Origin: Rhizobium sp. NRK18
GTDB lineage: Bacteria; Pseudomonadota; Alphaproteobacteria; Rhizobiales; Rhizobiaceae
Assembly: GCF_024385575.1 (NCBI RefSeq)
Contig: NZ_JANFMV010000004.1
Span: 283,944-347,943 of the forward strand
DNA: 64,000 bases
Direction: 5' to 3'
Below are positions 8,123 to 16,830 of this stretch, one piece after another. Below the pieces are notes generated by a model. It ran no database searches. It was not told where the DNA came from and saw only the letters and a program-made list of their open reading frames with translations. Every line of letters starts with the position of its first letter. Positions within the stretch are counted from its first letter, which is position 1. The position numbers and the translations under genes were made by a program.

Positions 8123-9490
8123 TCATGCTTTTGAAACCGGCAGTTCCAGGCAAACGCAGAAACCTGCCTGTCTCCCGAACGACAGGCGCCCACCAAGCTT
8201 TGTCAGAGCCATTTCGACAATTGCAAGACCGAGGCCGCTTCCGAGCGTGTTTGCGCTGTTGCCGCGCTGGAACCGCGCCTTCAGACGTTGCTCGTCCTTC
8301 TCATCGATACCGGCTCCGGTATCGCACACAGAAATCGTGGTGCCAGCCGCGGTCTGCTTGCCCATGATCCGGACGGATGAATTCCGCGGCGCATATTGCA
8401 GGGCATTTTCGATGACATTGCGCAGGGCCAGCCGCAAGAGGGTCTTGTCTGCCACGCTGACGGCCAAGTCCTCTGCAAATTCGCTTTCAACCGTAATCTC
8501 CCTCGACGAAACGAGGACCGCCATTTCGCCGCGCAGCTCTTCGACCATGGCATAGACCGCCACTGTTTCCGATGCCGAAGACTTGTCCAGCGAATCAACG
8601 GCTGCGAGGTCTATAAGCTGGCGAACGAGGCGCCCCGTCCGATCGACGCTGAGCGAGATCTGCTTGAGGGCATTGGCGCGGACCTCGTGACTATCACTGC
8701 GAAGGGCCACCTGGGCCTGGGTCTTCAAACCCGATAACGGTGTCTTCAGCTCGTGCGCCGCATAAGCGATGAAGGTCTTCTCCCGTTCGCGGGCCGCCTC
8801 CACGCGTTGGAACAAGGCGCTCAGGGAGCCGAGCAAAGGCCTGATCTCCCGAGGCGCTCCGCTGTCGTCCACGGGGTGCAGTTCGTCGGCCGAGCGCAGA
8901 GATAGGGCGTCGGCAACTTGCCGTAGCGGTGAAAGACCGCGCCCGACACTCAACCAGATCAACCCGGCGAGGATGGGCAGGATCGCCAGTGCCGGGACGA
9001 GCTGGCCCTTGATGACGTCACCCACCAGCTTTTCGCGAATCTCGATGCTATCGCCAACGAGGACCCTCACACCGAGCTCGGGATTGACCACGGCATAGAC
9101 GCGCCAGCGCTCGCCGTTGACGAGCTTTTCGGCGAATCCGCTTTCGTGATCGGCGAGCGACGTCGTGGGAGCACTTTCCGACCGGCCGACCAGGTCACCC
9201 TTGAGAGACCAGATCTGGCAGGACAATTGCCGGATATAGTCGCCCGCATGTACATCGAAGCCTTCGGGTGCGGCGGCGGCCTGCGCCACATCGGCCGCTG
9301 CCGCCACGTCGATATGGTGGTCGGTAATCAGCGAGCTCACCATGCGCGCCGCCTCCGTCAGCCGGGCGTCGAGCACGCGCTCGACTTCGCGCTGCGTGCT
9401 GACATAGGTCCAGAGCACGGCCAGCAGCCATACGGCACCCGTCGCCGCAAGCAGAATGAGAAAAAGCCGGAGCCGGATGGAACGCATCAT
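8123..9490 (-). CDS. Sensor histidine kinase, QseC/PmrB type
   Basis: 455 residues. A first membrane span (residues 7-28), a periplasmic loop of about 130 residues, a second span near residue 175, a HAMP-like linker, then the HisKA motif YAAHELKTPLSG with the phosphorylated His near residue 243, and the ATPase domain with N-box NVIENALQYAP, G1 VCDTGAGIDE and G2 GSGLGLAIVE. All catalytic motifs are intact. The start overlaps the response-regulator stop by 4 bases (ATGA), so the pair is translationally coupled. The long periplasmic loop could sense envelope stress, metal or a thiol-redox signal; the neighbours favour the last. Confidence 0.9.
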   Translation of the reverse strand: MMRSIRLRLFLILLAATGAVWLLAVLWTYVSTQREVERVLDARLTEAARMVSSLITDHHIDVAAAADVAQAAAAPEGFDVHAGDYIRQLSCQIWSLKGDLVGRSESAPTTSLADHESGFAEKLVNGERWRVYAVVNPELGVRVLVGDSIEIREKLVGDVIKGQLVPALAILPILAGLIWLSVGRGLSPLRQVADALSLRSADELHPVDDSGAPREIRPLLGSLSALFQRVEAAREREKTFIAYAAHELKTPLSGLKTQAQVALRSDSHEVRANALKQISLSVDRTGRLVRQLIDLAAVDSLDKSSASETVAVYAMVEELRGEMAVLVSSREITVESEFAEDLAVSVADKTLLRLALRNVIENALQYAPRNSSVRIMGKQTAAGTTISVCDTGAGIDEKDEQRLKARFQRGNSANTLGSGLGLAIVEMALTKLGGRLSFGRQAGFCVCLELPVSKA

Positions 9491-10146
9491 TGCCTCCCCA
9501 TGCGGTAGCCGACACCGCGAACGGTTTCGATCGAGGTGGCGCCCAGCTTATGGCGCAGCTTGTGCACATGGACCTCGATCGTGTTGCTCTCGATCTCTTC
9601 CTGCCAGCCATAAAGCCTGGCTTCCAGGATCTGCTTGGAGTGAACCATGGTCGGATTTTCCATCAATGCCAAAAGGACGGCAAATTCCCGCCGCGACAGG
9701 CTAATGACGTCGCCGCCTTTCAGAACCTCCATGCTGGCCGGATCCAGGGTTATTCCTTCCCATGTCAGCTGCGGTGTCGCTCGTCCTTCGGCGCGCCGGG
9801 TGATGGCGCGCAGCCGTGCCGCGACTTCGTCGAGGTCGAAGGGTTTTCCGAGATAGTCGTCGGCGCCGGCGTCGAGACCATCAACGCGATCGATCACCGC
9901 ATCCTTGGCCGTCAACAGAAGAACGGGCGTACGGTTGCTGGCGGCGCGCATCCGGCGAAGCAGATCCAGTCCGGATCCATCCGGCAGCATGCGGTCGAGC
10001 ACGATGGCATCAAAGGTATCGCTCTCGATCGCTGCCTGCGCATCGGAAAGCGTGCTGACGGTGTCTGCAGAGAAGCCGGCGAGGCCAAGCCCCACCTTCA
10101 AACCGTCGAGCAGAACCGCGTCGTCTTCGATGACAAGGATACGCAT
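9487..10146 (-). CDS. OmpR/PhoB-family response regulator, PmrA/QseB/TctD-like
   Basis: 219 residues. Receiver domain with acidic pocket EDD near residue 8, phospho-acceptor Asp in AIVLDRMLPDGSG near residue 51, the KPFDLDE lysine near 102, and a winged-helix C-terminal domain (SLRREFAVLLALME, NTIEVHVHKLRHKLG, TVRGVGYRMG). ATG 10146 has GGAGG just upstream. It is the first gene of the two-component operon, and a 17-bp direct-repeat box lies 46 bases upstream in the region shared with dsbD, so autoregulation and control of dsbD are likely. Confidence 0.92.
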   Translation of the reverse strand: MRILVIEDDAVLLDGLKVGLGLAGFSADTVSTLSDAQAAIESDTFDAIVLDRMLPDGSGLDLLRRMRAASNRTPVLLLTAKDAVIDRVDGLDAGADDYLGKPFDLDEVAARLRAITRRAEGRATPQLTWEGITLDPASMEVLKGGDVISLSRREFAVLLALMENPTMVHSKQILEARLYGWQEEIESNTIEVHVHKLRHKLGATSIETVRGVGYRMGRQ

Positions 10147-10192
10147 CACACCTCCGTGAGAACAATGTCGTTTCAAGCCTTGGTCTGTCCAG

Positions 10193-10209
10193 CTTAAGCC
10201 TGCCTTAAG
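10193..10209. promoter_or_regulatory. PmrA-like response-regulator box between the regulator and dsbD
   Basis: CTTAAGCCTGCCTTAAG, two identical half-sites 11 bp apart, in the 112-bp divergent region. It is 46 bases from the regulator start and 49 from the dsbD start, so one site could serve both promoters. It differs from the box at 8070-8086 at one position only. Confidence 0.75.
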
Positions 10210-10258
10210 CTGCCCCGCAGAAACGGCACACATTCACTGCGTAACGAGGAATGATGGA

Positions 10259-12088
10259 ATGCAGCTCTTGAGGCACCTGGCGGTCTTCGTCTCCGTTTTG
10301 CTCCTTGCCGGCATCGCGATCGCCCAGAATGCGCCCCTCCAGATGGACGAGGCGTTTCGGCCTTCCCTGTCACGAATCTCCACCACCGAAGTTGCCGTCA
10401 CATGGCAGATCGAACCTGGCTACTATCTCTATCGGGAGTATCTCTCCGCCAAAAGTGGCGATGGCAGCCCGCTGAAACTGGAGACGCCCGATGGCAAGAT
10501 CAAGGACGATCCGGGCTTTGGATCGACGGAGGTCTACTACGACACCGCCAGGGCGACGCTCGTCAGTGAGGCTTCGACGGTCGAGTTGACCTATCAAGGC
10601 TGCCAGGACGGCGGGCTCTGCTATCCGCCCGTGACGAAAACGATAGACATGGCCAGCCTGCAGTTCAGGAATTCCCGGCCCGCAAGCGCGGTTTCTGCGC
10701 CGCCGTCGAACGCATCACACGGCGGATGGTCGTCGTTCAGCTCCCGAAAGCCGGATTTTGCGCTCGCACAGGACGAAGCGTCGAGCGGTGTCGATGGACT
10801 CCTGGCGCGCGGCGGCCTGCCTCTGCTCCTGGTTGGCTTTGTGGGTTTCGGCGTGCTTCTGGCGTTCACCCCGTGCGTCTTTCCGATGTATCCGATCGTT
10901 GTCGCCATGCTGTCGCGTGAAGGCGAGGCCCTCTCGCCCAAACGCGGTCTTGCGCTTTCAGGCGTCTATGTCGGGGCGCTTGCACTGGCCTTCGGGGTGT
11001 TCGGCATGGTCGCGGCCTGGTCTGGGCAAAACCTGCAATTTGCCCTGCAGTCAACAGCGGCGACCATCGTCATTGCCGGCCTGTTTCTGATCCTCGCTTT
11101 CTCCAATTTTGGACTGTTCGAGATCCGGTTGCCGACGGCGCTCGGCAATCGGCTGTCGTCCGGCACTCGCCGAGGCGGGTCGTTGGGTGGGGCTGCGGTT
11201 CTCGGTTTTTCCTCCGCACTCCTCATCGGCCCCTGTGTCACGGCGCCACTTGCCGGCGCGCTTCTCTACATCGCTCGCACCGGCGATGTCCTCATCGGGG
11301 CGGCCGCGCTGTTCGCGCTTGGACTTGGCAAAGGCCTCCCCCTGATCGTGATGGCTACGCTCGGCGGCAAGGCACTGCCGCGTGCCGGGGCGTGGATGGC
11401 AAGCATCCGCTCCGCCTTCGGCTTCGGCTTCATCGCAACGACGATCTGGATGGTTAGCCCTCTTCTTCCTGAAACGCTGACGCTTTTCGCCTGGGCGTGC
11501 CTGGCCGTATCGGTCGGAGTGTTCCTCTGGCAGATGCGGGTTGAAACTGCGTCTCACGGCGCCGCCGTCGTCTCGCGATCTGTGGCCACCGTTTCGATCG
11601 TCTGGGGAGCCCTGCTGCTCGTCGGCGTCGGTCTCGGTGCACATGATCCGCTTGCCCCTCTCAAGCCGCTCACGATGAGGGCAGAGGTCGGAAAGACAAC
11701 CACGAACGAAATCACGAAATCGGACTTTGACGCCGTCGCCTCGCCGCAAGCACCGAATGCGGTGCTGGCCGAAGCTTCGGCCGAGAACAGGCCGAGCCTC
11801 GTCTATGTGACCGCGAATTGGTGCGTCACCTGCCGCGCCATAGAGCGGACCGTTCTGCCGGACGAGAGCGTCTCTGCGGCTCTCGATGGCGCGCGCCTGC
11901 TGACCATCGACATGACCGTGTCCTCTCCAGAGACCGACGAACTCCTGAAGTCCCTCCACGCCATCGGTCCGCCGACGATGATCTTCTTCGACCGAAAAAG
12001 GCAGGAAGTGGCCGGAACGCGCCTGGTGGGCGACGTGACGGTCGAAAAGCTGGCCGCTTCCGGCCTGGCGGCCAAAGGGACGCCCTGA
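10259..12088 (+). CDS. dsbD: Thiol:disulfide interchange protein DsbD
   Basis: 609 residues with the three-part DsbD layout. A signal peptide and an immunoglobulin-like alpha domain come first, with Cys residues in YQGCQDGGLCYPP near 120. A membrane domain of about eight spans follows, containing the redox pair in LAFTPCVFPMYP and LIGPCVTAPLAG. The C-terminal thioredoxin domain has WCVTC at Cys522/Cys525. It carries electrons from cytoplasmic thioredoxin to periplasmic partners, here most likely DsbG (6434) and the DsbA-like protein (12447). It is the first gene of a rightward operon and is likely controlled by the box at 10193-10209. Its stop overlaps the next start (TGATG). Confidence 0.93.
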   Translation: MQLLRHLAVFVSVLLLAGIAIAQNAPLQMDEAFRPSLSRISTTEVAVTWQIEPGYYLYREYLSAKSGDGSPLKLETPDGKIKDDPGFGSTEVYYDTARATLVSEASTVELTYQGCQDGGLCYPPVTKTIDMASLQFRNSRPASAVSAPPSNASHGGWSSFSSRKPDFALAQDEASSGVDGLLARGGLPLLLVGFVGFGVLLAFTPCVFPMYPIVVAMLSREGEALSPKRGLALSGVYVGALALAFGVFGMVAAWSGQNLQFALQSTAATIVIAGLFLILAFSNFGLFEIRLPTALGNRLSSGTRRGGSLGGAAVLGFSSALLIGPCVTAPLAGALLYIARTGDVLIGAAALFALGLGKGLPLIVMATLGGKALPRAGAWMASIRSAFGFGFIATTIWMVSPLLPETLTLFAWACLAVSVGVFLWQMRVETASHGAAVVSRSVATVSIVWGALLLVGVGLGAHDPLAPLKPLTMRAEVGKTTTNEITKSDFDAVASPQAPNAVLAEASAENRPSLVYVTANWCVTCRAIERTVLPDESVSAALDGARLLTIDMTVSSPETDELLKSLHAIGPPTMIFFDRKRQEVAGTRLVGDVTVEKLAASGLAAKGTP

Positions 12089-12447
12089 TGGATGTCGTGA
12101 CACTGGGGCCGCGGATTTCTCTCCTGCTTGCCGCCCGCTCGCAGCCGACGGGCACATCGTCCAAGCCATCTCCACCGCCTGTCTATCCGCGGGCGCAGGC
12201 TATATATGGCGAGAGACAGTATGGCGAGGACACCATTCCTGCGGTGGATGTGTCGAAGATTGATCCGCGCAACATTCGCCAGATCGTCAATCATCGCGGC
12301 TCCGGTGCGCCCGGCACGATCGTCGTCGACCCCCATGCCCGCATTCATTATCTGTACCAGGATATCATCGATCTCTACGCCCGCGTTCCGGAAGGGTCCA
12401 GGATGGTTGTCCTCACTGCTAAAGAATCCGGAAAGGGAGAATTCTGA
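12088..12447 (+). pseudogene. Internally deleted L,D-transpeptidase remnant
   Basis: Reads as a 119-residue open frame, but its parts match the two ends of a YkuD protein. GAPGTIVVDPHARIHYLY corresponds to PPGTIVLDPQNRFLYLI of the intact ldt at 7274, and QDIIDLYARVPEGSRMVVL to the C-terminal QDVIDLYSQVRPGADVVVL. The roughly 110 residues between, with the catalytic His and Cys, are missing and the join is in frame. Near the N-terminus LLLAARSQPTG looks like a lipobox whose Cys codon has become CGC (12136-12138). The frame still overlaps dsbD and the DsbA-like gene by single bases, so it may persist only to keep translational coupling. It cannot be a transpeptidase. Confidence 0.8.
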
Positions 12448-13058
12448 TGATGAAGCGTCGCACAATACTGACATCTGCCCTCGCCTTCGGCGCCCTGACG
12501 GTCTTCGACAGCCGTCTGGCCCTCGGACAACAGCTGTCGAAGGACGCGGTCTTCAAGGACAAGGACGCGCCATTTCTCGGCAATCCGAAAGGCAATGTCA
12601 CGGTTGTCGAGTTCTTCGACTATCAGTGCCCCTATTGCAAGAAGGCATATCCGACCGTGAAAAAGGTCATAGAAAGGGACGGCAATGTGAAGCTGATCAT
12701 GAAGGACTGGCCGATCTTCGGCGATGCCTCGATCTTCGCGGCCCAGGCGGTTCTGGGCGCTGCCCAGATCGGCAAGTACGAGATTGCTTTGGATGCCCTC
12801 ATGAAGACCGGGGGCCGGCTGACACATGATGACATCGAGAATACGCTGACGGGCGTCGGCTTATCCATGGATGAAATCGCTGCTGCCGTGAACAAGCACG
12901 TTGACAAGATCTCGGGACTGCTGGATCGCAATTACGCCCAGGCCACGGCCTTCAACTTCGCGGGCACCCCCGCCTTCGTGATCGGGTCGAACCTTTACCC
13001 CGGCGTGCTCGATGAAAAGGGGCTCGTTGATGCGATCGGGCGCGCCCGCCGGAGCTGA
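12447..13058 (+). CDS. DsbA-family periplasmic thiol oxidoreductase (ScsC/Com1-like)
   Basis: 203 residues with an RR-containing signal peptide, then FFDYQCPYCKKAYP with CPYC at residues 61-64. A helical insert follows, and then the cis-Pro loop AGTPAFVIG near residue 176. This is the DsbA-like family often named ScsC or Com1. CPYC and the partnership with DsbD in one operon favour a reduced, reductase or isomerase role rather than an oxidase role. It starts at ATG 12447, overlapping the preceding frame by one base. It is the last gene of the operon; hairpins follow. Confidence 0.9.
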   Translation: MMKRRTILTSALAFGALTVFDSRLALGQQLSKDAVFKDKDAPFLGNPKGNVTVVEFFDYQCPYCKKAYPTVKKVIERDGNVKLIMKDWPIFGDASIFAAQAVLGAAQIGKYEIALDALMKTGGRLTHDDIENTLTGVGLSMDEIAAAVNKHVDKISGLLDRNYAQATAFNFAGTPAFVIGSNLYPGVLDEKGLVDAIGRARRS

Positions 13059-13085
13059 ACGCGTCCATCCTGCGGAAAGAGTGAA

Positions 13086-13106
13086 CCGGCGGAGTTTTAC
13101 CGCCGG
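13086..13106 (+). terminator. Hairpin after the dsbD operon
   Basis: Perfect 7-bp stem CCGGCGG / CCGCCGG with a 7-base loop, 28 bases past the DsbA-like stop. A second small symmetric element (CCGAAAGTTTCGG, 13127-13139) followed by TCTTTAAG lies just beyond. Neither has a long U-run, but the region separates convergent operons. Confidence 0.45.
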
Positions 13107-13197
13107 AGCCACAACAGCCGAGAAAGCCGAAAGTTTCGGTCTTTAAGAAACAACACTCACGACGGTAAATCCCCGACGCTCTGAACGGCTATAATGG

Positions 13198-14538
13198 TTA
13201 CGAGTTCTGGATCTTCGGCGCGGGCAGTTGTCCAGCTCCCAGATTGCCCTGGCTTGAAATCTGTTCGCTGCCGATCCAATACGGTCTCAGGGCCGTCCGG
13301 ATATGGGCGTGGATGAGGTTGGAAAACAGCCGGCTGCGCCGATCCAAGGCCCAAGCTATTTCATCCGCCGCAAAATATTGCGAGAGAGCCGGTCGCGTCA
13401 GCACGCTGGCCGCGGCATCGATGCGATCGCCAAGCTCCGACACGGCCTTTTGGGCCAACGGATGCGCCCAGTAATAGCGGATGCGATCGGCGTAACCGAA
13501 ATGCCGCATCAACCGCAGGGCATTGTCGTCCGCTTCGCGATAGTGACCGGCCCAGAATTTCGGCTCCGCACGCATGAGCCCATCCATGACCTGCGAGATA
13601 TGCGGGCTGCCTGTGAGCCATCCATCCAGGTGGGACAGCGCATATATGGCTTCCCGATAGGCATAGGTTAGAGCCGGCCCGACCTTCAACACCGCAAAGT
13701 GACGGGCGGCAAGATCGGGATAAACCTCGGCACGCTGATAGTCGGTGGAATGTGCTTCGAACGCCATGTCCGGAAAATCCTCCAGGATAGCACTCAACCG
13801 ATCAGGCGCGCTGCAATCGAAATGATCAATGTGATCCGGTCCAAACTCGAGACCCGGCTGGACCACCAGCGCCCGCACCCTGCCCCACACCTCGGCGATC
13901 CCTTCGCGCTCGAAAGCAGCCCTGTGCACGTCGATCGTGCGGCGCGCACGCGCCGGGTCCGTGGGTATGATGGCAGCGTGCTCCATTCTTGAGCCGCCGG
14001 GTGGTGGAACCTCCGTGCCGATGACATAGCTCAACGTCGGCCCGCCGGCGGACTCGTCTTCACAGACGCGCGCAAGTCTGGCCGCTCGTGTGGCAACTTC
14101 CTCGTCCGGCAATTGAGCCGCCTCACCCCGGCATCCCTCGGAGCAATCCAGATGAATCTTGGTGAAACCGGCACGGACATAGGAGCGTACCATGTCCTCG
14201 GCCATCGCCATGGCTTTCTCCGATGGTCGGTCACGCCAGGCCTGCGGGCCAAGATGGTCTCCACCAAACAGGATGCGGCCTGTCGAGCAGCCGCTTCTGG
14301 CCGCTATGTCTGTCACGAAGGCGATGAAGTCTGCCGGCTGCATACCTGTGTAGCCGCCAAACTGATTGACCTGATTGCTGGTAGCCTCGACAATGATCGG
14401 CGAAGCCAGCTCCTCTGCAAGGTCAAGCGATGCGGCAATGACATCCGGATGAGCGGAGCAAACCGACACAAAGGAAAAGTCACCCTGCAATCGGTTGCGT
14501 CGTATGCCTTTGTCCAGATTGTACCCTGAATCGTTCAT
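13198..14538 (-). CDS. gatZ: GatZ/KbaZ-family protein (tagatose-bisphosphate aldolase accessory or tagatose-6-phosphate 4-epimerase type)
   Basis: 446 residues of the GatZ/KbaZ (AgaZ) family: IIVEATSNQVNQFGGYTGM, GRILFGGDHLGP and KIHLDCSEGC are hallmark segments of its TIM barrel. ATG 14538 overlaps the upstream agaS stop (TAATG). In enterobacteria this protein assists the class II aldolase GatY/KbaY. No such aldolase is encoded here, and rhizobial homologues are known that act as tagatose 6-phosphate 4-epimerases. In that role it would turn the AgaS product into fructose 6-phosphate without a kinase and aldolase step. The family assignment is firm; the epimerase role is inferred from context. 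Confidence 0.85.
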   Translation of the reverse strand: MNDSGYNLDKGIRRNRLQGDFSFVSVCSAHPDVIAASLDLAEELASPIIVEATSNQVNQFGGYTGMQPADFIAFVTDIAARSGCSTGRILFGGDHLGPQAWRDRPSEKAMAMAEDMVRSYVRAGFTKIHLDCSEGCRGEAAQLPDEEVATRAARLARVCEDESAGGPTLSYVIGTEVPPPGGSRMEHAAIIPTDPARARRTIDVHRAAFEREGIAEVWGRVRALVVQPGLEFGPDHIDHFDCSAPDRLSAILEDFPDMAFEAHSTDYQRAEVYPDLAARHFAVLKVGPALTYAYREAIYALSHLDGWLTGSPHISQVMDGLMRAEPKFWAGHYREADDNALRLMRHFGYADRIRYYWAHPLAQKAVSELGDRIDAAASVLTRPALSQYFAADEIAWALDRRSRLFSNLIHAHIRTALRPYWIGSEQISSQGNLGAGQLPAPKIQNS

Positions 14539-15629
14539 TAGGCCGCCCACGGATAGATGGTGATACCGGATACGACCCGTGACAGGGTTCCGCCGGCAAA
14601 GGGATTGTCGACATCGAGGCCAAGGGACGCCGACCAGCGGACCGCCCAGACCTGGGCGACCAGCACATAGAGTGCCGCGATCGCGCGCGGTTCGCCAATG
14701 GCCGGTATGCTTATGTCGCAACCCGACGCGCCAAGCGTGGTCACAACACATTGGGGATACTGGCTGCGCAGCTCGGCGGCGACATCATGATCGTATCGGG
14801 CCGTGTGCGCGTCCGGATGGATCATCACGGCGACATGGGTTCCCGGCAGCACGGATGCCTTCGGTCCATGACGGAAGCCCAGTGGGCTGTCCCATTGCGC
14901 CAGAACCTCGCCGGCGGTCAGTTCCAGAACCTTAAGCGATGCCTCTCGCGCGAGGCCCTTCAAAGGCCCTGCCCCGAGAACTACGAAACGCGAGGGGCAA
15001 GCCGGACCGTCCAACGTCGAGAGCTCCCCGAGTATCTTTTCCGCGGCATCGGCCAGCGCGGGCATTGTCTTGGCCGCATCGAAGCTGTTGTCGAGGCAGG
15101 CAAGCGCCGACAGCAACATGGTGGTGAAGCTTGATGTCATCGCGAAGCCGCGGTCGTGGGTATCCTCGGGCAATAGCAGGATACGCTGCTCGCCGGGGCC
15201 GGAAACCGAGCGTCTTGCCAGCGCTCCGTCCGGATTGCAGGTTACATGCAGGCGATGAGCGTCGGGCATCACCTGATCCAGCAGGTGCAGCATGCCGATA
15301 GTCTCGGAACTGTCTCCGCTGCGTCCGAACTGAACGACCAGAACATCCTTGCCCTGCCGGACGAAATCCGCCGGACATGCGACGAAATCGGTCGTAGCCA
15401 CCGCGCGGACAACGGGATTGCCAGCCAGATTGCATGGTACGGAGGAGAGAATGTCGCCGATGAAGGCGGACGTACCCGCACCACAAAGCCAGATTTCCCT
15501 GACGCCAATCCTTTCGATCCAATCACGGATTTCCGCCGCCTGTTCAACAAGGTCATCTGCCCAGGCGCGCCATATGCCGGGCTGCTTGAGGATTTCAGTC
15601 CAGGTTGCTGAAGGGTGTTTGAAGGTCAT
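14538..15629 (-). CDS. agaS: SIS-domain amino-sugar-phosphate isomerase/deaminase, AgaS-like
   Basis: 363 residues with two SIS domains. The first is marked by EIWLCGAGTSAFIGDIL and VVQFGRSGDSSET (phosphosugar-binding Ser/Thr cluster); the second by VVLGAGPLKGLAREASLKVLELT and FRHGPKA. This is the AgaS branch, which converts galactosamine 6-phosphate to tagatose 6-phosphate and ammonia. It sits between the transporter ATPase and GatZ in a leftward operon, which fits amino-sugar catabolism. No N-acetyl deacetylase (AgaA/NagA) gene is in the cluster, so free galactosamine, or deacetylation elsewhere, is implied. Confidence 0.85.
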   Translation of the reverse strand: MTFKHPSATWTEILKQPGIWRAWADDLVEQAAEIRDWIERIGVREIWLCGAGTSAFIGDILSSVPCNLAGNPVVRAVATTDFVACPADFVRQGKDVLVVQFGRSGDSSETIGMLHLLDQVMPDAHRLHVTCNPDGALARRSVSGPGEQRILLLPEDTHDRGFAMTSSFTTMLLSALACLDNSFDAAKTMPALADAAEKILGELSTLDGPACPSRFVVLGAGPLKGLAREASLKVLELTAGEVLAQWDSPLGFRHGPKASVLPGTHVAVMIHPDAHTARYDHDVAAELRSQYPQCVVTTLGASGCDISIPAIGEPRAIAALYVLVAQVWAVRWSASLGLDVDNPFAGGTLSRVVSGITIYPWAA

Positions 15630-15689
15630 GACGTCATTCTTTCATAAGTACTCTTTTGGACGGCTAGTCTCGACCAGGCGGCAGACACC

Positions 15690-16799
15690 TCATATGGCCT
15701 TCTGCATCATGGTCACCGGGACGGATGGCAGAAGCCGTCGACCGTCCTTCGCGTCGAAGACGTGGCCCGTATTCGGCTTTGGTGCGATCGTCAGCATTTG
15801 TCCGGAGCGTAGGTCGTAGCGCTCGTGCAGAAGGAGGCAGATGGACGCTTCGCCGACTATTGCGGGATTCCTCAGCATGACGATCGTGTCTCCGCCGGTT
15901 GGCTCGATCACGTCAATTTCGAAGGAAAGTCCCGTGTCGGACGGCAGCAATTGCTCGGGACGAAGGCCGAGATGCACCGCCTGGCCGGCCTCTCCGGCGA
16001 CTGGGGCCGGCAGGGTTAGCACGCTGCCATCGGCCAGAACCACGTTTTGCCTGTCCGCGCCAAGGGTCCCATTGATGAAGTTCATCGAGGGCGACCCGAG
16101 GAAACCTGCGACAAATTCATTGGCCGGTTCGTCATAGAGATCGATCGGCTTGCCGATCTGTTCCACCCGGCCGTCCCGCATCACGACGATACGGTCGCCG
16201 AGTGTCATTGCCTCCACCTGGTCATGGGTGACATAAATCATCGTCGCCTTAAGACGATTGTGCATCTGCTTGATTTCGGTCCGCATCTGGACGCGAAGCT
16301 TTGCATCGAGATTGGAAAGCGGTTCGTCGAACAGGAACAGGGCCGGCTCGCGTACCACGGCTCGGCCCATGGCGACGCGTTGGCGCTGTCCACCCGAAAG
16401 CTGTCTCGGATAGCGGTCCAGCAAATGCGAAAGGCCAAGGCTTTTGGCGGCGACATCGACCCTGGCGTTGCGCTCCTTCTCACCGACATTCCTGAGCTTC
16501 AGCGAAAAGCCCATGTTGTCGCGTACGGTCATGTGCGGATAGAGAGCGTAGTTCTGAAAGACCATCGCAATGTCGCGGTTCTTCGCCGGGATATTGTTCA
16601 CGACCTTTCCGCCGAAGGAGATGATGCCCGAGGTTATGCTCTCCAGCCCGGCGATCATCCGCAGCAGGGTTGACTTGCCACATCCCGAGGGCCCGACGAG
16701 CACAACGAACTCGCCGCTGTTCATGTCGATATCCAGCCCATGGAGCGCGGCCTGGATGCCGTATGACTTGCGCAGTTGTGAAATCTTGACATCGGTCAT
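15690..16799 (-). CDS. Sugar ABC transporter ATP-binding protein, UgpC/MsmK type
   Basis: 369 residues: Walker A GPSGCGKST, signature LSGGQRQRVAMGRA, Walker B LFLFDEPLSNLDAKL, VTHDQVEAMTLGDRI, and a TOBE/OB region at the C-terminus (NEFVAGFLGSPSMNF, HLGLRPEQ) typical of MalK/UgpC ATPases for oligosaccharides. It lies between the GH4 glycosidase and agaS in a seven-gene leftward operon whose permease and binding-protein genes are at 18171-21263. Confidence 0.92.
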   Translation of the reverse strand: MTDVKISQLRKSYGIQAALHGLDIDMNSGEFVVLVGPSGCGKSTLLRMIAGLESITSGIISFGGKVVNNIPAKNRDIAMVFQNYALYPHMTVRDNMGFSLKLRNVGEKERNARVDVAAKSLGLSHLLDRYPRQLSGGQRQRVAMGRAVVREPALFLFDEPLSNLDAKLRVQMRTEIKQMHNRLKATMIYVTHDQVEAMTLGDRIVVMRDGRVEQIGKPIDLYDEPANEFVAGFLGSPSMNFINGTLGADRQNVVLADGSVLTLPAPVAGEAGQAVHLGLRPEQLLPSDTGLSFEIDVIEPTGGDTIVMLRNPAIVGEASICLLLHERYDLRSGQMLTIAPKPNTGHVFDAKDGRRLLPSVPVTMMQKAI

Positions 16800-16830
16800 G
16801 AGCGTTTTCCGAATGTGGTCATTGATGTTT

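Noticed and set aside
11051..12175. Long open frame on the strand opposite dsbD
   Set aside because: High G+C coding DNA leaves long antisense frames open. It has no ribosome site or domain, while the dsbD frame carries clear motifs. The same applies to frames opposite 2532-3890, 16570-18282 and 55923-57065.
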